Below are positions 31,146-38,693 of a stretch of 41,334 nucleotides of DNA, piece after piece. The notes under the pieces are model-generated. The model did not search any database and was not told the DNA's origin. It saw nothing but the letters and a program-made list of their open reading frames with translations. Every line of letters starts with the position of its first letter. Within the stretch, counting starts at the first letter, position 1. The translations under genes and the position numbers were made by a program. This stretch comes from an uncultured Porphyromonadaceae bacterium (GTDB taxonomy: Bacteria > Bacteroidota > Bacteroidia > Bacteroidales > Muribaculaceae): NCBI GenBank assembly GCA_937892215.1, contig CALAVE010000083.1, positions 1 through 41,334 on the forward strand, in the 5' to 3' direction.

Positions 31146-33236
31146 CTAATAGCTGACAAAGGCGCCACGCTGGGCAATGGGGAAGAAGTGAACGCCAAGA
31201 GAGTCGCACTGAGCCACAAGGCGATTCAAATCATCGTCGTAGATGTCACCCGAAAGTAGTATCTCAGACACATGGAACTGCGAGAGAAGCGCCTGAATGG
31301 AGCCATGATATCGCTTGCTAATGATAGCTACGTCCACATCCAGTCCGGTTTGAGTTCCCAGGTTCTTAAGTTCCGACTTGTTTCCAACGGAGAGAAACCG
31401 GATTCCCCCCAGATAAGCATAGTTGCCACTGACAAATTCAGCACCCCGATTTATCATGAACAACGAGTCGCCAGAAATCACTTCAACAGAATCAATGCGC
31501 AAGCGAGATAAAAGTCCGGTATGCACTCCGACAAATTCATCGGCAGAAGCTTCGTCATCATCATTCACCCACAAATAGCCCTTACCGTTCTGGAAATAAA
31601 AAACCGGAGTGGAATTATATGAATTGAGCACCATAACCCCTCTGGACGGCGCAGAAACGTTATAATAATACCATGAACCGAGCATAACAAAAAGGCAGCT
31701 CACAGCAGCGAGAAGAGCTTTCCACGAACGCCCAGCAATCCACACAGCGAAGAGCGCCAGCATGAGATAATAGAGCAACAGGACGGCAAGCGAAACACTT
31801 ACACCCGAAATGTGTGAAACCGACGCCTCAGCGACCAGCCCTGAGGCGTGTGCGAGAGCATCATACATCCAGTTGAGGGCAGAGGCAAGCATATACCAGT
31901 CGGTTCCCATAGCAATAAGAATCACAAAAAGGACCGAAGCGAGAAGAATCACGGGGAAGAGGGGAATAACGAGAACGTTGGTGAGGAAAGAGAGCAGTGG
32001 AACCGTGTGGAAATAATATGCAGTGAGCATCAAAGTGGAAACCATGGCGATGAAAGAAGTAGCAACCAGCGTGAGCAAGTAAGAGAGAGCGCGACTCTTC
32101 AACCGGATATGAGGAGAGAAAACGAGAATAGACGCAACAGTTAGGAAGCTCAGCTGGAACCCCGCAGTAAACAAAGCCGAAGGCGAAAACACGAGGATTA
32201 GGAGAGCAGCCGATAACAAAGCATTGAACGGTGCATAGCGTCGCCTTAGAGCGAAGGAGAGAAAAACGAATCCCAAAAGGATTGTGGCCCTAACAACAGA
32301 CGGAGACATCCCCGAGAAGACATCAAAAGCGATGAGGACTCCGAACGAGAGCAGATAACGCAGCCAGCGGAGATTCATGTATTCCAAGGGCAGCAATATG
32401 AACCACAGCAGAAAAGCGATAATGCCTATGTGTAAGCCACTGAGAGCAAGCAGATGCGCAATACCTGAAGCAGAGAAGGCATTAACTGTGCCACGGTCCA
32501 GAAAGAAACGGTCGCCCAGGACAAGAGCGATGACAAAACTCTGAGATTGAGGAGAAAGACTGGAGTTGAGAATCTTATGCCTAAGAGATTCCCTGAAGTT
32601 TTCTATTCTGGTGAATGGCGTGTGGCTAATGCCACAAATCGAGACAAACGATGCGGGGAGATGCTGAGAGTAAATGATACCCTCGTTACGCATGTACCAG
32701 GAAAAATCGAAATCGCAAGGATTTCCCGTGCCACGAATAAGCCTCAAGTCGGCTTTAATACCAATCAGCGTGCCAGCCTGAATATCGTAATTGTGTCCAC
32801 GGGTAGTGATCAGAGCCTTCGTGCCCATGACCGGCACATCCGCGGAAGAACGCAGTAAAGCGACCATCATTTCCTGGGAAGAGTCGCGAAAGCGAACCTG
32901 CTGGACGCGGCCCAAGAGATTTGAACCATTAAGAGCGGAAAGAGGAATTTCTTTAGGCCGCGAAAGAATCTGGTGAGCCATACCAAGCGAAAGAGCCATC
33001 ACAAAGATGGGAATATAGTAGAAAGAGCGCATCTTGACGGACGCCTCGACCGAGCGACGCGCCATCAAAAAGATAGCCAGATAGGAGACAACAGCCGCCA
33101 CAAAAAGAGAAAGCGGCACCACAAAAGAACCGCTCAGACAATATGATGCAATTATAATGCCGATGATAAAGGGTATCAGGATTCTGATTACCGGCACTTT
33201 TTGAAGGGCAGCTTGCAACATATCGGTTAATGACAC
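31146..33236 (-). CDS. comEC: ComEC/Rec2-type DNA uptake membrane protein
   Basis: This 696-aa multi-pass membrane protein has the N-terminal ComEC region (VPVIRILIPFIIGIIIASYC, then a soluble OB-like part near LIGIKADLRLIRGTGNP). The Competence-domain signature GIAHLLALSGLHIGIIAFLL lies at about 265, followed by many helices (LTVASILVFSPHI, YYFHTVPLLSFLTNVLVIPLF). The tail (about 535-696) does not show the HxHxDH metallo-beta-lactamase motif of many ComEC proteins. ComEC forms the inner-membrane channel for single-stranded DNA. The GTG at 33236 follows directly on the aroE stop; the ATG at 33221 is the alternative start. The two genes likely form an operon on the minus strand. Confidence 0.9.
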   Translation of the reverse strand: MSLTDMLQAALQKVPVIRILIPFIIGIIIASYCLSGSFVVPLSLFVAAVVSYLAIFLMARRSVEASVKMRSFYYIPIFVMALSLGMAHQILSRPKEIPLSALNGSNLLGRVQQVRFRDSSQEMMVALLRSSADVPVMGTKALITTRGHNYDIQAGTLIGIKADLRLIRGTGNPCDFDFSWYMRNEGIIYSQHLPASFVSICGISHTPFTRIENFRESLRHKILNSSLSPQSQSFVIALVLGDRFFLDRGTVNAFSASGIAHLLALSGLHIGIIAFLLWFILLPLEYMNLRWLRYLLSFGVLIAFDVFSGMSPSVVRATILLGFVFLSFALRRRYAPFNALLSAALLILVFSPSALFTAGFQLSFLTVASILVFSPHIRLKSRALSYLLTLVATSFIAMVSTLMLTAYYFHTVPLLSFLTNVLVIPLFPVILLASVLFVILIAMGTDWYMLASALNWMYDALAHASGLVAEASVSHISGVSVSLAVLLLYYLMLALFAVWIAGRSWKALLAAVSCLFVMLGSWYYYNVSAPSRGVMVLNSYNSTPVFYFQNGKGYLWVNDDDEASADEFVGVHTGLLSRLRIDSVEVISGDSLFMINRGAEFVSGNYAYLGGIRFLSVGNKSELKNLGTQTGLDVDVAIISKRYHGSIQALLSQFHVSEILLSGDIYDDDLNRLVAQCDSLGVHFFPIAQRGAFVSY

Positions 33237-34022
33237 TTACGAGCCAACGGGTTCAGGAGCAGTCCAAATCTTGTAAGACTCAAAAGCCTGAAGCAAGAGC
33301 ATCTCAAGTCCGTTCTTAACGTCGGCTCCACGAGCTACAGCCTTCTTCATGAAGAGAGTTTCGTCGGGGTTGTAAATCAGGTCGTAACACAGGTGCTCAT
33401 GTGAGAGGAACCGATAGGGGAAATCAGGGCAATCGTCCACATCGGGATACTTGCCAAGCGGAGTGGCATTAACAATAATCTTGTTTTTAGAGACCATCGC
33501 CTTAGTGATTTCCTCGTAAGTGACGGTGTGAGCCGTTTTGCGTCGCGAAACAAACGTGACGTCGATGCCCAACTGACGGAACGCACACTCAACAGCCTTA
33601 GCGGCGCCACCGGTTCCCAGAATCATGGCAGAGTGCCTCTTAGCATCGAGCAAAGGCTCTATAGACATCTTGAAGCCAGCGATATCGGTGTTGTACCCTA
33701 CGAGACGTAAGTCATTGTCCTTGTCACCACGAATAACCTTAATGACATTCACGGCCCCAATCTGCCGTGCTGATTCATGGAGCGAAGACAGATACGGAAT
33801 AACCTGCTCCTTGTATGGAGCCGTAACGTTTAGTCCCTGCAGCTGCGGATATTGCGCAAAGATTTCCATCAATTCCCCAATGTCCTCAATTTCAAAATTA
33901 AGATAAGCGGCATTGATGTTCTCGTCGGCGAACTTACGATTGAAATAACTCATGGAAAGCGAGTGAGAGAGCGGGTAGCCAATGAGGCCGAAGATAGCTT
34001 TATTAATGAAATCGGGTGCCAT
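33237..34022 (-). CDS. aroE: Shikimate dehydrogenase
   Basis: The 261-aa enzyme reduces 3-dehydroshikimate to shikimate with NADPH. Visible features are the substrate-binding start FGLIGYPLSHSLSMSYFN, the catalytic Lys region NVTAPYKEQVIPYL, the nucleotide-binding loop ILGTGGAAKAV with SRRKT, and NATPLGKYPDVDDCPDFPY. Length matches the usual 260-280 aa. The gene is read on the minus strand from its own promoter, divergently from the MlaD gene, and leads into comEC. Confidence 0.95.
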   Translation of the reverse strand: MAPDFINKAIFGLIGYPLSHSLSMSYFNRKFADENINAAYLNFEIEDIGELMEIFAQYPQLQGLNVTAPYKEQVIPYLSSLHESARQIGAVNVIKVIRGDKDNDLRLVGYNTDIAGFKMSIEPLLDAKRHSAMILGTGGAAKAVECAFRQLGIDVTFVSRRKTAHTVTYEEITKAMVSKNKIIVNATPLGKYPDVDDCPDFPYRFLSHEHLCYDLIYNPDETLFMKKAVARGADVKNGLEMLLLQAFESYKIWTAPEPVGS

Positions 34023-34047
34023 AACAGAACATATTAATATTAATACG

Positions 34048-34055
34048 CAAACTTA
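34048..34055 (-). promoter_or_regulatory. Promoter -7 element for aroE-comEC
   Basis: On the minus strand TAAGTTTG (plus CAAACTTA, 34048-34055) fits TAnnTTTG. The -33 region is AT-rich without a clear TTTG. It lies 26 nt upstream of the aroE ATG. Confidence 0.45.
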
Positions 34056-34116
34056 CATAAAATTTTGAATAAAATAAAAAAAATGTTTTAATAATAAATA
34101 TATGATGTGTTTTTAG

Positions 34117-34124
34117 TACTTTTG
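34117..34124 (+). promoter_or_regulatory. Promoter -7 element for the MlaD gene
   Basis: TACTTTTG at 34117-34124 is a perfect TAnnTTTG; the -33 is weak. The leader to ATG 34159 is about 28 nt. Confidence 0.5.
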
Positions 34125-34158
34125 CACTCTGAAAACAAAACATAAAAGACAAATAATT

Positions 34159-35067
34159 ATGAAATCCATCTTTAATAAGAACGTACTCATCGCAGTGACA
34201 GTGATTATAAGCCTGTGCTTATTGTACTGGGGAATTGAATATCTAAAGGGAATCAATCTGTTCAAACCTGCGAATTTCTACTATGCCAATTTTGAGCAAG
34301 TGGAAGGGCTAAATATTTCTGCGCCAGTGAGAATCAATGGTTTCCAAGTGGGCCTTGTGCGTGAGATTAACTACGACTACGACAACAACCAGATATCGGT
34401 GCTGATGAGTCTGAACAAGAACCTGAAGATACCTCACGGAAGCACCGTGTCGCTTGACAAGGAGGTGCTGGGAACGGCAACACTGTCGATAAACCTGGGT
34501 CACGAAAAAGAGAACTACGAAGTGGGAGATAGGATAGAAAGCGTGATTCCCGGAGGTCTAATGGATAAGGTGGACGAAGATATCATGCCTCAGGTGGCAA
34601 GAATCCTGCCCAAACTTGACTCGATACTCTATAATGTGAATGCGCTTGTGTCGAATCCGGCCCTTCATTCGTCGGTTACACGACTTGATGCGATTACGGC
34701 CGACTTGGCAAACAGTTCTCAGCAACTGACGGGGCTTATGGCGCAGCTTAACGGCAAGATGCCGCAGATAGTGAGCAACGTTGACGGAGTGACGACAAAC
34801 CTGAACACAACGACACAGAACATTAACCAACTGTCGGAGAGCTTGGCTAATGCACCGATTGAAGCGACATTATCAGACCTTAACGCCACTGTGGCCAACT
34901 TGCGCCAGGTGACGAACCAACTCAACGACAAAAATTCATCGCTTGGTTTGCTACTTAACGACAAGTCGCTTTATGAGAATGCGAACAGCTCAATTATGAG
35001 TCTTGACGAACTGCTGAAAGACATTAAATGCAACCCCAAACGCTACATAAATATCAAGGTGTTCTAA
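34159..35067 (+). CDS. MlaD/Mce family lipid-transport protein
   Basis: The 302-aa protein has one N-terminal transmembrane helix (VLIAVTVIISLCLLYWGIEYL) and an MCE domain at about 35-130: FYYANFEQVEGLNISAPVRINGFQVGLVREI and VSLDKEVLGTATLSINLG. A long helical C-terminal part with many Asn/Thr (VTTNLNTTTQNINQLSESLA) follows, as in Bacteroidetes MCE proteins. It would form a hexameric ring that carries phospholipids across the periplasm. The partner ATPase and permease (mlaF/mlaE) are not in the window. It has its own promoter and precedes dnaA by 340 nt. A gene symbol is withheld since MCE paralogs differ. Confidence 0.88.
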   Translation: MKSIFNKNVLIAVTVIISLCLLYWGIEYLKGINLFKPANFYYANFEQVEGLNISAPVRINGFQVGLVREINYDYDNNQISVLMSLNKNLKIPHGSTVSLDKEVLGTATLSINLGHEKENYEVGDRIESVIPGGLMDKVDEDIMPQVARILPKLDSILYNVNALVSNPALHSSVTRLDAITADLANSSQQLTGLMAQLNGKMPQIVSNVDGVTTNLNTTTQNINQLSESLANAPIEATLSDLNATVANLRQVTNQLNDKNSSLGLLLNDKSLYENANSSIMSLDELLKDIKCNPKRYINIKVF

Positions 35068-35407
35068 GGAGCCGAAAGAGCTTGTTATTTACAATCATTC
35101 TAAACAAAAATATTCCAAAACTTTTGACTCAGCAAATCACAAACAATGGTTTTTTAGCCGATTAAAAAGCGGAAATTAAAGTGATGCTTTAGGCTTACGG
35201 ATAATAATCGCGAATATTTAACCCACTAAGAATAAAGAGTGTAAAATTTATGGTAGGCATTTAAAGTCAAGGATTAGGGTAGCCACAACAACCTACTGAA
35301 AAACAGAGGTCTTGGAGACTATTCTTAAAAAGCAAATTTTTCTGCGTTTTTTTTGCAAAAAAAATAGTCCGAATTTTGTAATCACAAAACACGCACAGAG
35401 AAAAAAG
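35068..35407 (+). other. Long AT-rich region upstream of dnaA
   Basis: No ORF, terminator or full-consensus promoter was recognised in this 340-nt stretch. GAATTTTG at 35371-35378, just upstream of dnaA, resembles a -7 element with G in place of T. The frame of dnaA is open to 35312 in this region but without homology to DnaA. TTATTTACA near 35082 is one mismatch from a DnaA box. No clustered boxes were seen, so an origin is not claimed. Confidence 0.4.
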
Positions 35408-36799
35408 ATGCCTACAAGAGGAAAACATATAGAACTATGGGATAAATGCCTGAACATCTTCAAGGACAATCTACCTGAGGAGCAGTTCAACGCATGGTTT
35501 GTGCCCATTGTCCCCCTAAGTTACGAGAACGACACTCTGACGATAGGAGTCCCGTCGGAATTCTACAAAGAGAGGATAGAAGAGACATACATCAACCTCA
35601 TGCACAAGACACTGGTGCGTGTTTTCGGCAGCAACACCAAGCTGTTCTATCAGTACCGAGTGGCTAAGACCAACATAGTGGAGGGCAACAGCAACGTAAG
35701 CCCCATAACGTCGAGAGTCGCAAAGCAGGAGCAGGTTCAGGCCAATCCGTTTGCCGCTGTGGAGTACAGCGACATAGACCCACAGTTAAATCCGCGCTAC
35801 ACATTTGAGAACTATTGCGGCAGCAACAGTAACAAGTTAGCCGTCACTATAGGCAAGACCATTGCATCGGATCTGTCGGTAAAGACATTCAATCCACTTT
35901 TTGTATTTGGGGCGACCGGAGTGGGCAAGACCCATCTGATTCAAGCCATAGGAGTAAAGATAAAAGAGAACTTCCCCAACACTCGCGTGCTATATATCAC
36001 GGCCCGAGTTTTCGAGAACCAATACACGACAGCTGTCCGCAGCAACAAGGTGCCCGATTTCATCAACTTCTATCAGAGCATAGACGTGCTGATAATAGAT
36101 GACATTCAGGACCTTGCCGGCAAGATAGGGACCCTGAACACATTCTACCACATATTTAATCATCTGCATCAGAGTCAGAAGCAGCTGATAATATCGAGCG
36201 ACTGTAAGCCGGCCGACATGGACGGGATGATACCGAGGCTGATGTCGCGATTCAAGTGGGGCATGACAGTGGAGCTAGAGAAGCCCGACTATGAGTTGAG
36301 GCGCAGCGTACTGGTTCAGAAAGCCGAGCAAGACGGGCTATCCATTCCGCAGGAAGTGTTGGACTACGTGGCAAGCAACGTGACCGACAGCATCCGCGAG
36401 CTTGAGGGCATTGTGGTGGCACTGCTGGCACACGCCACGATGCTAAACCAGGAGATAACCACCGATTTGGCCCGTGCGGTAATAGGCAACGCTGTGAAGC
36501 TTAATAAGCGTCAGATAACGTTTGAGATGATAACCGAAACAGTTGCGAGCCACTACGATTTGGAATCCGAGGTACTGTTCGGGAAGTCGCGCAAGCGTGA
36601 GATAGCCGACGCACGGCAACTTGTGATGTATCTGTCAAAGAACAAGACCCAATTGTCGTCGACGAACATAGGAGTGCGATTTGCGCGCAACCATGCTACG
36701 GTTCTACATGCGTGCAAGCAGATAGAGCAGCGCCTGTCGATTGACGCGAAATTCAAGGCAGAAGTGGCAGAAATAGAGGAAGAATTGAAAAAAATATAA
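35408..36799 (+). CDS. dnaA: Chromosomal replication initiator protein DnaA
   Basis: The 463-aa AAA+ protein opens the replication origin. Domain I starts at HIELWDKCLNIFKDNLPEEQFNAWF, then a linker (VSPITSRVAKQEQVQANPF) and AAA+ domain III with Walker A VFGATGVGKTHLIQAIG (about 165-180), Walker B VLIIDDIQDLAGKIGT, and the sensor region ISSDCKPADMDGMIPRLMSRF. Domain IV carries the DnaA-box-binding signature GVRFARNHATVLHACKQIE. The start is placed at ATG 35408 (MPTRGKHIELWDKC) because the 32 codons upstream (METILKKQIFLRFFCKKNS...) are unlike any DnaA N-terminus. It is not next to dnaN here. A small terminator follows. Confidence 0.95.
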   Translation: MPTRGKHIELWDKCLNIFKDNLPEEQFNAWFVPIVPLSYENDTLTIGVPSEFYKERIEETYINLMHKTLVRVFGSNTKLFYQYRVAKTNIVEGNSNVSPITSRVAKQEQVQANPFAAVEYSDIDPQLNPRYTFENYCGSNSNKLAVTIGKTIASDLSVKTFNPLFVFGATGVGKTHLIQAIGVKIKENFPNTRVLYITARVFENQYTTAVRSNKVPDFINFYQSIDVLIIDDIQDLAGKIGTLNTFYHIFNHLHQSQKQLIISSDCKPADMDGMIPRLMSRFKWGMTVELEKPDYELRRSVLVQKAEQDGLSIPQEVLDYVASNVTDSIRELEGIVVALLAHATMLNQEITTDLARAVIGNAVKLNKRQITFEMITETVASHYDLESEVLFGKSRKREIADARQLVMYLSKNKTQLSSTNIGVRFARNHATVLHACKQIEQRLSIDAKFKAEVAEIEEELKKI

Positions 36800-36822
36800 A
36801 CTTTTTTGCTAAAAAGTTTTGT
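36799..36822 (+). terminator. Terminator of dnaA
   Basis: ACTTTTT and AAAAAGT form a short AT-rich hairpin around TGCT, followed by TTTTG. It overlaps the -33 element of the tRNA promoter. Confidence 0.5.
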
Positions 36823-36848
36823 CAGTTCAAAAAAAAGGACTAATTTTG
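36818..36848 (+). promoter_or_regulatory. Promoter of tRNA-Glu
   Basis: TTTG at 36818-36821, 19-nt spacer and TAATTTTG at 36841-36848: a perfect consensus, placed 13 nt before the mature tRNA 5' end. Confidence 0.75.
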
Positions 36849-36861
36849 CATCGTCAAACAG

Positions 36862-36934
36862 GGTGATATCGTCTAGTGGTCTAGGACGCCGCCCTCTCAC
36901 GGCGGAAACCTGGGTTCGAGTCCCAGTTTCACTA
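36862..36934 (+). tRNA. tRNA-Glu (anticodon CTC)
   Basis: A 73-nt cloverleaf: acceptor GGTGATA with TTTCACT, D arm GTC/GAC with loop TAGTGGTCTAG, anticodon stem CCGCC/GGCGG with loop CTCTCAC (anticodon CTC, reads GAG), and T arm CTGGG-TTCGAGT-CCCAG. The discriminator is A and CCA is not encoded. Position 6-67 is a T-T mismatch in the acceptor stem; position 1-72 is a G-U pair. It is a single-gene unit with promoter and terminator. Confidence 0.9.
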
Positions 36935-36935
36935 C

Positions 36936-36967
36936 AAAAGCGACTGAAATTCAGTCGCTTTTATTGT
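36936..36967 (+). terminator. Rho-independent terminator of tRNA-Glu
   Basis: AAAAGCGACTG pairs with CAGTCGCTTTT across AAATT: a strong hairpin with the T tract TTTTATTGTTT that is the 5' exon of the intron. Confidence 0.85.
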
Positions 36968-36969
36968 TT

Positions 36970-37578
36970 GTATGACGGGCATGTTATACATCTGTGGTGA
37001 AAGTCCGCACGGGGCGTAGTCACCGACGAACCCTATAGCGACTTGTAAGTTTCAAGTGGCGACACTTGGGAGAGAAGAAGCAATAGCGAAATCGTGGCTT
37101 GACAAACAGAAATCAGATACTAAGGCGTATCAAGCGGACAAGTTGGCAAACGGCAACGAAGTTCCCAAAGGTGACCGTAACCTTGATGCGTAAATCTGTC
37201 GAGTAAACGATGAAAGGTGTATAGCTTATCCCGTGAGGTCTCGGCAACGGAGCAATCCGCAGTAACAACGAATGCCGAGAAGTCAGCAGAGGCCGAAGTA
37301 GTCGACTTCGTGCAAGTCAGGGCGAAGGGCCGAATAATTTGTGACGTCAATCGAGAATGTATGTCCATTGCGCAAGACCGACGAGGTGCAATGGCTGAAA
37401 CGTATATGAGGTTACCACCACAGAGATAGGTATAATCAGTCGGCAGCAGAAGTTAAAGGAAGATGGGGGCTGAAATGCCCTGAAAGCAAGCCAAACCGCC
37501 GTATGCCGAACGGCACGTACGGTGGTGTGAGAGGAAAGGGAGCACAAGCCAACGCTCACGCTCCCCGACCTACTCGAT
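36970..37578 (+). mobile_element. Group II intron ribozyme lacking its reverse transcriptase
   Basis: The 5' end GTATG fits the group II start GUGYG, and GTATGAC at 36970 pairs with GTTATAC at about 36983. Conserved intron runs follow (GTGAAAGTCCGCACGGG; AGAAGTCAGCAGAGGC). Domain V is at 37495-37526: ACCGCCGTAT, distal stem GCC/GGC with a GAAC loop, ACGTACGGTGGT. Domain VI pairs GAGAGG with CCTACTC and leaves a bulged A (37572) about 7 nt from the 3' end. AAACAG at 37104-37109 is complementary (one G-U pair) to TTGTTT at 36964-36969, a fitting EBS1/IBS1 pair that fixes the 5' border. The element is about 609 nt, where complete introns are above 2 kb; the domain IV region encodes only a 70-aa open frame (37217-37429), with no RT motifs. 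It is inserted in the T tract of the tRNA terminator. The 3' border is uncertain by a few nt. Confidence 0.8.
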
Positions 37579-37646
37579 TATATCGAAGATATGATGGTGT
37601 CCTGAAGATACGTCTAGGAGCACTTGATTATCGGAGCTCCGCCTTA

Positions 37647-38225
37647 TCAGAAGAACTGAGCGAAGTTTTCGCCGAAGAGTTTCACGGCGATAGCCATCAG
37701 AATGATTCCGAAGAACTTGCGAATGAAATAGATGCCGGCTTTGCCCAGGATGTTCTGGATTTTGTCGGTGAGCCGGATTACGATATAGACCCAGACCATG
37801 TTGAGCAGCAGTGCGATGATGATGTTGATGTCGGCATACATAGCCTTGAGCGACACGAGAGTGGTGAACGTTCCAGGTCCGGCAAGTAACGGAAACACCA
37901 GTGGAACCAGCGTTGCCTCCTTAATGGGTCCATTACTCCGGAAAATTTCCACATCGCAAATCATTTCCAGTGCCATAAAGAATATAAGAATGGCGCCGGC
38001 AGCGGCGAATGACTCAATGTTAACGCCGAAGATTTGCAATATCCAGTTTCCTCCGAAGTAGAATCCCAGCATCAGGGCAAGCGAAATGAGCGTGGCCTTG
38101 CTGGCACTCACGTTCTTACCCGTGGATTTCAGCTGAAGAATAATGGGGATTGCGCCGATGATGTCGATAATACCAATGAGCACGAGAAATGCGCTCAATA
38201 TTTCCTGCCAGTTGAAATTTAACAT
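37647..38225 (-). CDS. MarC family (UPF0056) integral membrane protein
   Basis: The 192-aa protein has about six transmembrane helices (ILSAFLVLIGIIDIIGAIPIIL, ATLISLALMLGFYFGGNWIL, AAGAILIFFMALEMI, IIIALLLNMVWVYIVIRL, FGIILMAIAVKLF) and the family signature PLVFPLLAGPGTFTTL. The substrate is unknown; the former link to multiple antibiotic resistance is not supported for the family. ATG 38225 is chosen (MLNFNWQEIL); the frame opens upstream to 38276, which would lie beyond the promoter. It has its own minus-strand promoter and faces the tRNA/intron. Confidence 0.88.
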   Translation of the reverse strand: MLNFNWQEILSAFLVLIGIIDIIGAIPIILQLKSTGKNVSASKATLISLALMLGFYFGGNWILQIFGVNIESFAAAGAILIFFMALEMICDVEIFRSNGPIKEATLVPLVFPLLAGPGTFTTLVSLKAMYADINIIIALLLNMVWVYIVIRLTDKIQNILGKAGIYFIRKFFGIILMAIAVKLFGENFAQFF

Positions 38226-38263
38226 ACCATTATAATTATTACGCGTGAAATTTTTTTCCGATG

Positions 38264-38296
38264 CAAATTTACGCATAAATAGGGCAATGCGCCAAA
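38264..38296 (-). promoter_or_regulatory. Promoter of the marC-family gene
   Basis: Minus strand: TTTG (plus CAAA at 38293-38296), 21-nt spacer and TAAATTTG (plus CAAATTTA at 38264-38271). The implied start near 38258 leaves about 33 nt to ATG 38225. Confidence 0.6.
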
Positions 38297-38693
38297 TTAT
38301 TTGTCACTCTCCATAAGAAGAGAAGTCTGAGATGTGGTGGATGATGGTTAAGGACCGTTCAATAAAAGGAATATTATTGTGGTATTTTAGAGACTAATTT
38401 TGCGCAAAGAATTCATACGTCATCAATCAATTTAGAACAAATATAAATATAAACGTCCATCAAAAGTCTAATTTATAGAACCATTAGTGGAAGATATGAT
38501 TAATGTTTTGGTAAACTCTGAGAATATTTAAATAATTTATATGACTGATTATATGGGCATTAATTATTACAAGCGGAAAACTTTCAAAAAATTTTGTAAT
38601 CATTAAAATACAAAAATAATTATTACTAACTTTGCAAGACTTAACGCAAATAATTAACTATAGAATTATAAACGCATAACGAAATTTTCAATC
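38297..38693 (+). other. Long AT-rich regulatory region upstream of the ribonucleotide reductase gene
   Basis: It holds two -7 elements on the plus strand: TAATTTTG at 38395-38402 and TAACTTTG at 38627-38634. The second is probably the main promoter. No ORF of significance was seen (only an 11-codon frame at about 38497). No conserved B12-box sequence of a cobalamin riboswitch was recognised, though the downstream enzyme uses adenosylcobalamin. Confidence 0.4.
38627..38634 (+). promoter_or_regulatory. Promoter -7 element of the ribonucleotide reductase gene
   Basis: TAACTTTG matches TAnnTTTG; the -33 region is AT-rich and unclear. The leader to GTG 38694 is about 55 nt. Confidence 0.5.

Noticed and set aside
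31272..31511. 79-aa plus-strand ORF downstream of the orphan promoter
   Set aside because: It is antisense to well-conserved comEC sequence and has no recognisable protein features.
35068..35407. Origin of replication upstream of dnaA
   Set aside because: AT-rich, but no cluster of DnaA boxes and dnaN is 14 kb away; not supported by sequence alone.
35312..35407. Upstream extension of dnaA (METILKKQIFLRFFCKK...)
   Set aside because: It does not resemble DnaA N-termini; ATG 35408 begins the recognisable domain I.
36995..37020. GTGAAAGTCCGCACGGGG as part of RNase P RNA
   Set aside because: It only resembles the AAAGTCC element; the rest of the 609-nt region has group II domain V/VI structure and no RNase P core.
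37217..37429. 70-aa open frame in the intron as a separate gene
   Set aside because: It overlaps conserved intron sequence and has no RT, maturase or endonuclease motif; treated as the remains of, or chance frame in, intron domain IV.
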